Below are positions 63,240 through 64,000 of a stretch of DNA of 64,000 bases, piece by piece (within the stretch, counting starts at the first letter, position 1; each line of letters starts with the position of its first letter). Both the position numbers and the translations under genes were made by a program. The notes beneath the pieces were generated by a model. That model worked only from the letters and a program-made list of their open reading frames with translations, had not been told where the DNA came from and did no database searches. This DNA comes from Anoxybacter fermentans (GTDB taxonomy: Bacteria; Bacillota; Halanaerobiia; DY22613): assembly GCF_003991135.1 (NCBI RefSeq), contig NZ_CP016379.1, positions 2,728,001-2,792,000 on the forward strand. Direction: 5' to 3'.

Positions 63240-63590
63240 TTAATCGAATTTTCTATCCAGAATAAATATATCAATCCTTTCACCAGTTTTTGTACTTATA
63301 TCACAATGGATACTGATTACTCTTGCACCTGTAACCTGTTGAATTAAATGTTCTAATTGAGGACGACATACCTCCTCTAAATGATAGCGAAATTCTTTAA
63401 TCACCCGTTGACCTTCATGGTTTTGTGCCAGTTGCTTTTCTGCAGGAGTTAAAACACCTTTCAAACGAACAATCACCATATCATCTATGATATAAGTTTT
63501 AGCGGACTCTGCACCACGTCCAAACTGCTCTTTTTGAAATTTAACCATTAAGCTAGAAATCTTATCAGCCAATTCACCTTTAGTTGGCAT
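63240..63590 (-). CDS. DUF2294/MpsC-like protein
   Basis: 116 residues from the ATG at 63590, behind GGGGG. DUF2294 signature: MVKFQKEQFGRGAESAKTYI, IVRLKGVLTPAEKQLAQN, then VISIHCDISTKTGERIDIFIL. The family (Na+-translocating MpsC-like) is found near cation or bicarbonate transport genes. Here it precedes the ArsB/NhaD-type gene by 17 bp and follows a structured leader. Confidence 0.88.
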   Translation of the reverse strand: MPTKGELADKISSLMVKFQKEQFGRGAESAKTYIIDDMVIVRLKGVLTPAEKQLAQNHEGQRVIKEFRYHLEEVCRPQLEHLIQQVTGARVISIHCDISTKTGERIDIFILDRKFD

Positions 63591-63626
63591 TTTATAATTC
63601 CCCCTTTTACTTCTCATATTTTACCC

Positions 63627-63734
63627 AAAAAAGATAAAAACCAGCCGCATTCAGGGGGACAGAAATACCCAGAACACTAGCTGGTCTATCGGGCGACAAA
63701 GATCAAAAAGATCCCCTTCGCCCAATCTACCAAA
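63627..63734 (-). ncRNA. Riboswitch-like leader with terminator, possibly a Na+-sensing class
   Basis: On the minus strand, ACCA/TGGT and TCGCCC/GGGCGA form a stem with a 5-by-5 internal loop, capped by a GATC-TTTTT-GATC hairpin region. Downstream, GCTGG pairs with CCAGC around a 34-nt loop and is followed by TTTTTATCTTTTTT, a terminator. The GGGG of the first domain can pair with CCCC in the terminator loop, and TGG(T) is shared by the two stems, so they compete. This is the layout of a transcription-terminating riboswitch. Resemblance to the DUF1646/Na+-I class is a guess from the downstream transporter. Confidence 0.6.
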
Positions 63735-63847
63735 GAATATTCACTTTTTTATATTTATACTCCGATTTTGATTATAATACTTCTTTTTTAAACTGTCAAG
63801 AATTTATACTGAGAAAATACATTTTTGACATTAATTTAACCCAATAC

Positions 63848-64000
63848 TTACATTAAAGGGGTAAACGCCAGGTATTCATCATTGCTCTCCTCACTTAAGA
63901 AATCTCTTATCACCTGTGAAAGAATTTGAATACCTTTTAACATCTCCTCCTCTTCTACGGCGGCAATACTTAGTCTGAAAAACTGATTGGGCTGCCTATC
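63848..64000 (-). CDS. PLP-dependent aminotransferase, C-terminal fragment (cut by window edge)
   Basis: The last 50 codons of a gene entering from the right edge, ending at TAA. FFRLSIAAVEEEEMLKGIQI followed by LSQVIRDFL is the usual end of class I/II aminotransferases and of MocR-type GntR regulators with an aminotransferase domain. Which of the two it is cannot be told from this part. Confidence 0.7.
   Translation of the reverse strand, partial: DRQPNQFFRLSIAAVEEEEMLKGIQILSQVIRDFLSEESNDEYLAFTPLM

Overview
The window is AT-rich DNA from an anaerobic, endospore-forming, fermentative Firmicute that appears to have an outer membrane. Spore genes include SpoVT, two GerA-type germinant receptor operons, a CotJ operon and a DUF1657 protein. 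The outer membrane is suggested by a secretin and by a secreted beta-barrel-like protein ending in phenylalanine. Together with an NADH-linked [FeFe]-hydrogenase and a secreted GH13 enzyme, this points to the Halanaerobiales (Anoxybacter/Halothermothrix-like). The taxon is an inference from gene content, not a database result.

Layout. 1-16.6 kb, minus strand: a probable secretion locus running secretin, Cna-B/carboxypeptidase-regulatory-like protein, a 3,000-residue RHS/YD-repeat protein and a small membrane protein. Behind it lie an orphan RHS tip with peptidoglycan-binding and transglycosylase-like domains, an FG-GAP-like secreted protein and a remnant of a group II intron. 16.8-20.2 kb: a PAS-PAS sigma-54 activator, divergent from a pair of half-size chromate transporters. 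20.3-28.0 kb: an electron-bifurcating-type hydrogenase operon (HydA, HydB, HydC, a PP2C/SpoIIE phosphatase, a second sensory-type hydrogenase with PAS domain, and a [2Fe-2S] protein), with a clear promoter and a Rex/CRP-like palindrome. 28.3-35 kb: a PLP decarboxylase, an aldo/keto reductase with ferredoxin domain, an M2/M3-like metallopeptidase, NadE and SpoVT. 35.4-40.3 kb: a large lipoprotein, an outer-membrane-like protein and a BMP-family binding protein. 40.9-44.7 and 52.3-56.0 kb: the two germinant receptor operons. Between them lie a CotJ spore coat operon with unusual Met/Tyr/His-rich proteins, and a CstA transporter with its LytS/LytR two-component system. 56.6-57.7 kb: two Gln/Gly/Tyr-rich low-complexity proteins. 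57.9-64.0 kb: an iron alcohol dehydrogenase, a secreted GH13 enzyme, a DUF1657 protein, an ion transporter with a DUF2294/MpsC-like protein behind a riboswitch-like leader, and the 3' end of an aminotransferase gene.

The most striking non-coding feature is a family of about 207-bp elements present 13 times, always between genes. Each copy is a long imperfect inverted repeat that begins CTGCAAAAAGCTAATTTT and carries two smaller hairpins in the middle, so one strand can fold into a three-way junction. One copy has a compensatory base change in its terminal stem, and several have lost the two inner hairpins. A second family (about 190-240 bp, four copies) and a third (about 47 bp, two copies) are also dispersed here. 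No rRNA, tRNA, CRISPR array or intact transposase gene was found.
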